A stretch of DNA of 64,000 nt from Pseudomonas sputi. GTDB lineage: Bacteria; Pseudomonadota; Gammaproteobacteria; Pseudomonadales; Pseudomonadaceae. The notes beneath the pieces were generated by a model, which worked only from the letters and a program-made list of their open reading frames with translations, made no database searches and had not been told where the DNA came from. Positions 61,541 through 64,000 of the stretch are shown one piece after another. The stretch covers positions 1 to 64,000 of the forward strand of contig NZ_BQHI01000007.1 of NCBI RefSeq assembly GCF_021603585.1. The letters run 5' to 3'. Each line of letters opens with the position of its first letter. Position 1 is the stretch's first letter. A program made the position numbers and the translations under genes.

Positions 61541-62863
61541 GTGAACCAAAACTGGCATGGCACCCTGATTCGCCACATGCTGTTGCTGGTCACCGGCTGC
61601 CTGGTGATCGGCCTGATCACCGGTTATTACGGCTGGAGTCTGGCGGCGGGCCTGGGCCTGTACCTGGCCTGGACGCTCAAGCAACTGCTGCGCCTGCACG
61701 AATGGCTGCGCCTGCACCAACCCGATGAAGCACCGCCCGATGGCTACGGCCTGTGGGGCGAGGTGTTCGACAGCATCTACCACCTGCAACGCCGCGACCA
61801 GCGGGTACGCGGACGCCTGCAAGCGGTGATCGACCGCGTTCAGGAGTCCACCGCCGCGCTGAAAGACGCGGTGATCATGCTCGACAGCGACGGCAACCTG
61901 GAATGGTGGAACCGCGCCGCCGAAACCCTGCTCGGCTTGAAAACCCCGCAGGACAGCGGTCAACCGGTGACCAACCTGGTTCGCCATCCGCGCTTCAAGG
62001 AATACTTCGAGCAGGAAAGCTACGCCGAACCGCTGGAAATCCCCTCGCCGACCAACGACCGCGTACGCATTCAGCTGTACCTCACGCGCTACGGCAACAA
62101 CGAACACTTGATGCTGGTGCGCGACGTCACGCGCATCCATCAGCTGGAACAGATGCGCAAAGACTTCATCGCCAACGTCTCCCATGAACTGCGCACCCCG
62201 CTGACGGTGATCTGCGGCTACCTGGAAACCCTGCTCGACAACGTCGAGGAAGTGAACCCGCGCTGGAGCCGCGCCCTGCAACAGATGCAGCAACAGGGCG
62301 GACGCATGCAGACCCTGCTCAACGACCTGCTGTTGCTGGCCAAACTGGAAGCCACCGATTACCCGTCGGACAACCAGCCGGTGCACATCGACACCTTGTT
62401 GCAGTCGATCAAGAGCGACGCGCAGCAGCTGTCCGGCTCGAAGAATCAGCGCATCACCCTGGAAGCCGACACCCGCATCCTGCTCAAGGGCAGCGAGGCG
62501 GAACTGCGCAGTGCGTTTTCCAACCTGGTGTTCAACGCCGTCAAATACACCCCGGCCGAGGGCAATATCCGCATCCGCTGGTGGGGCGACGATCAGGGTG
62601 CGCACCTGAGCGTGCAGGACTCCGGGATCGGCATCGACAGCAAGCACCTGCCGCGCCTGACCGAACGCTTCTACCGCGTCGACTCCAGCCGTAACTCCAA
62701 CACCGGCGGCACGGGCCTTGGCCTGGCCATCGTCAAACACGTACTGCTGCGCCATCGCGCCCGGATGGAGATCAGCAGCGTGCCCGGCCACGGCAGCACG
62801 TTCACCTGCCATTTCGCGCCGGCTCAGGTCGCTGAGGCAAGGGTCATCAGCGCCGCTGAGTAA
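61541..62863 (+). CDS. phoR: Phosphate regulon sensor kinase PhoR
   Basis: A 440-residue histidine kinase starting at the GTG at 61541. Two short membrane helices lie at about 9-45, a charged linker and PAS domain (about 95-200) follow, then the dimerisation domain with His215 in NVSHELRTPL and the HATPase_c domain with VFNAVKYTP, DSGIGID and GGTGLGLAIV. There is no large periplasmic domain, as expected for PhoR, which senses phosphate through PhoU/PstSCAB. Confidence 0.95.
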   Translation: MNQNWHGTLIRHMLLLVTGCLVIGLITGYYGWSLAAGLGLYLAWTLKQLLRLHEWLRLHQPDEAPPDGYGLWGEVFDSIYHLQRRDQRVRGRLQAVIDRVQESTAALKDAVIMLDSDGNLEWWNRAAETLLGLKTPQDSGQPVTNLVRHPRFKEYFEQESYAEPLEIPSPTNDRVRIQLYLTRYGNNEHLMLVRDVTRIHQLEQMRKDFIANVSHELRTPLTVICGYLETLLDNVEEVNPRWSRALQQMQQQGGRMQTLLNDLLLLAKLEATDYPSDNQPVHIDTLLQSIKSDAQQLSGSKNQRITLEADTRILLKGSEAELRSAFSNLVFNAVKYTPAEGNIRIRWWGDDQGAHLSVQDSGIGIDSKHLPRLTERFYRVDSSRNSNTGGTGLGLAIVKHVLLRHRARMEISSVPGHGSTFTCHFAPAQVAEARVISAAE

Positions 62864-62909
62864 TGCCGGACTAGGCAATCGCCAGGTCAGCCGCTACATT
62901 GGCTGACTT

Positions 62910-62937
62910 GCGCCTGCCTTTCAGGTGCGGATTTTTC
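62910..62937 (+). terminator. Intrinsic terminator after phoBR
   Basis: GCGCCTG (62910-62916) pairs with CAGGTGC (62922-62928, one G-U pair) and is followed by GGATTTTTC. It lies about 45 bp after the phoR stop. Another hairpin without T-run, GTCAGCC/GGCTGAC, lies just before it at 62886-62907. Confidence 0.7.
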
Positions 62938-62974
62938 TTTCTTTCGAACCACACGGAACCCGCAAAACTCCATC

Positions 62975-64000
62975 ATGGACCCTTCCCCTGGCTTGTCCCT
63001 CGCAACAATATTCGCCGATTTCGGCATGATTCTTTTCGCTCTGATCCTGGTTCTGCTCAACGGCTTCTTCGTTGCAGCGGAGTTCGCCATGGTCAAACTG
63101 CGCTCGACCCGGGTCGAAGCCATCGCTGAACAGCACGGCTGGCGCGGGCACATCCTGCGCACGGTGCACAGTCAGCTCGATGCTTATCTCTCGGCGTGCC
63201 AGCTCGGTATCACCCTCGCCTCCCTCGGCCTGGGCTGGGTCGGCGAGCCGGCGTTCGCGCACATTCTCGAACCGCTGCTGAGCGCGGTCGGCGTGCAGTC
63301 GGCGGAAGTCGTCAAAGGCATCTCGTTCTTCACCGCGTTCTTCATCATTTCGTACCTGCACATCGTGGTCGGCGAGCTCGCCCCCAAATCCTGGGCGATC
63401 CGCAAACCCGAGCTGCTGTCGCTGTGGACGGCGGTGCCGCTGTACCTGTTCTACTGGGCCATGTACCCGGCGATCTACTTGCTCAACGCCAGCGCCAACA
63501 CCATCCTGCGCATCGCAGGGCAAGGTGAGCCCGGCCCGCACCACGAGCACCATTACAGCCGTGAAGAACTGAAACTGATCCTGCACTCCAGCCGTGGCCA
63601 GGACCCGAGCGACCAGGGCATGCGCGTGCTGGCCTCGGCAGTGGAAATGGGCGAACTGGAAGTGGTCGACTGGGCCAACTCCCGCGAAGACCTGATCACC
63701 CTCGAGTTCAACGCCCCGCTGAAAGAAATCCTGGCGATGTTCCGCCGCCACAAGTTCAGCCGTTATCCGGTGTACGACAGCGAGCGCAAGGAATTCGTCG
63801 GCTTGCTGCACATCAAGGATCTGCTGCTGGAACTGGCGGCGCTGGATCACATCCCCGAGTCGTTCAACCTCGCCGAGCTGACCCGCCCGCTGGAGCGCGT
63901 GTCGCGGCACATGCCGCTGTCGCAGCTGCTGGAGCAGTTCCGCAAGGGTGGCTCGCACTTCGCCGTAGTCGAAGAGGCCGACGGTAACATCATCGGTTAC
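62975..64000 (+). CDS. CNNM/DUF21 and CBS-domain membrane protein, 3' end outside window
   Basis: The frame is open from the ATG at 62975 to the window edge (342 codons). A DUF21/CNNM membrane domain (about 10-190) begins with LFALILVLLNGFFVAAEFAMVKLRSTRVEA (read in two parts at about 19-48) and contains the AAEF motif of this family; SACQLGITLASLGLGW follows. From about 215 a pair of CBS domains begins (FSRYPVYDSERKEFVGLLH). Members act as Mg2+/Co2+ or other cation transporters or efflux factors and are often named hemolysin-like. The CorC domain expected at the C-terminus is not in the window. Confidence 0.88.
   Translation, partial: MDPSPGLSLATIFADFGMILFALILVLLNGFFVAAEFAMVKLRSTRVEAIAEQHGWRGHILRTVHSQLDAYLSACQLGITLASLGLGWVGEPAFAHILEPLLSAVGVQSAEVVKGISFFTAFFIISYLHIVVGELAPKSWAIRKPELLSLWTAVPLYLFYWAMYPAIYLLNASANTILRIAGQGEPGPHHEHHYSREELKLILHSSRGQDPSDQGMRVLASAVEMGELEVVDWANSREDLITLEFNAPLKEILAMFRRHKFSRYPVYDSERKEFVGLLHIKDLLLELAALDHIPESFNLAELTRPLERVSRHMPLSQLLEQFRKGGSHFAVVEEADGNIIGY

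Noticed and set aside
1-64000. CRISPR arrays, tRNA or rRNA genes, integrase or prophage genes
   Set aside because: I saw no regularly spaced repeats, no tRNA-like cloverleaf ends and no phage integrase; the only mobile element is the IS3 end at 1-127.

Overview
The window comes from a high-GC Gammaproteobacterium, most likely a Pseudomonas of the fluorescens group. The order exbB-exbD-tonB, oxyR, recG, HDOD gene at one end and hupN, rubredoxin reductase, rubredoxin, ubiC, ubiA, phoB, phoR at the other is the order I know from pseudomonad chromosomes. A fluorescens-type extragenic palindrome (around 9.7-9.8 kb), DUF6124 and an H2-type type VI secretion system (T6SS) agree with this. The species assignment is inference; no rRNA gene is present.

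Layout. 0-0.13 kb is the right end of an IS3-family element, stopping 7 bp from the stop codon of an SDR gene. 0.13-8 kb is core genome: TonB energising operon, oxyR-recG, and a YbaK-like/HDOD protein. 8.1-10.4 kb holds a Fic toxin-antitoxin-like pair, an SCP2-like small protein, a palindromic repeat spacer and a DUF6124 gene. 10.4-23.8 kb (minus strand) is accessory: two runs of exported, mostly unrecognised proteins separated by an odd alpha/beta-hydrolase/PEP-dikinase-like fusion and a TIGR01777 oxidoreductase. 23.8-49.7 kb (minus strand) is a nearly complete T6SS operon: tssA-B-C-E, an embedded PAAR/lipase-like effector/membrane-protein cassette, tssF-G-H, a sigma-54 activator, a small lipoprotein, tagH/fha, tssJ-K-L-M, PP2C phosphatase, Ser/Thr kinase, vgrG, and then a DUF2515-like putative effector and an immunity-like lipoprotein. 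No hcp (tssD) is present in the window. 49.7-50.4 kb is a gene-free divergent spacer. 50.4-54.4 kb (plus strand) is an evolved VgrG fused to a Tle1-type (DUF2235) phospholipase domain but broken by one in-frame TAA, followed by a DUF2931 lipoprotein (likely Tli1 immunity). 54.5-56.7 kb is a YnbA-like CDP-alcohol transferase / acyltransferase / CdsA-like operon. 56.8-64 kb returns to core genome: hupN, rubredoxin reductase and rubredoxin, ubiC-ubiA, a COG4315 protein, phoB-phoR with a Pho box, and a CNNM/DUF21 transporter-like gene cut by the window edge.

How it works together. The T6SS part would build a contractile injection apparatus (TssJLM membrane complex, TssKFGE baseplate, TssBC sheath recycled by ClpV). 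A kinase/phosphatase/FHA switch and a VasH-like sigma-54 activator would control it. Three payload modules are visible: VgrG plus DUF2515-like protein, PAAR plus GYSWG lipase-like protein, and VgrG-Tle1. Each is followed by membrane, lipoprotein or periplasmic proteins suited to immunity. The most unusual points are the payload cassette inside the structural operon with five small membrane ORFs behind it, the nonsense-split VgrG-Tle1, the arrays of exported proteins behind the first vgrG, and the hydrolase/dikinase fusion whose nucleophile elbow lacks serine.
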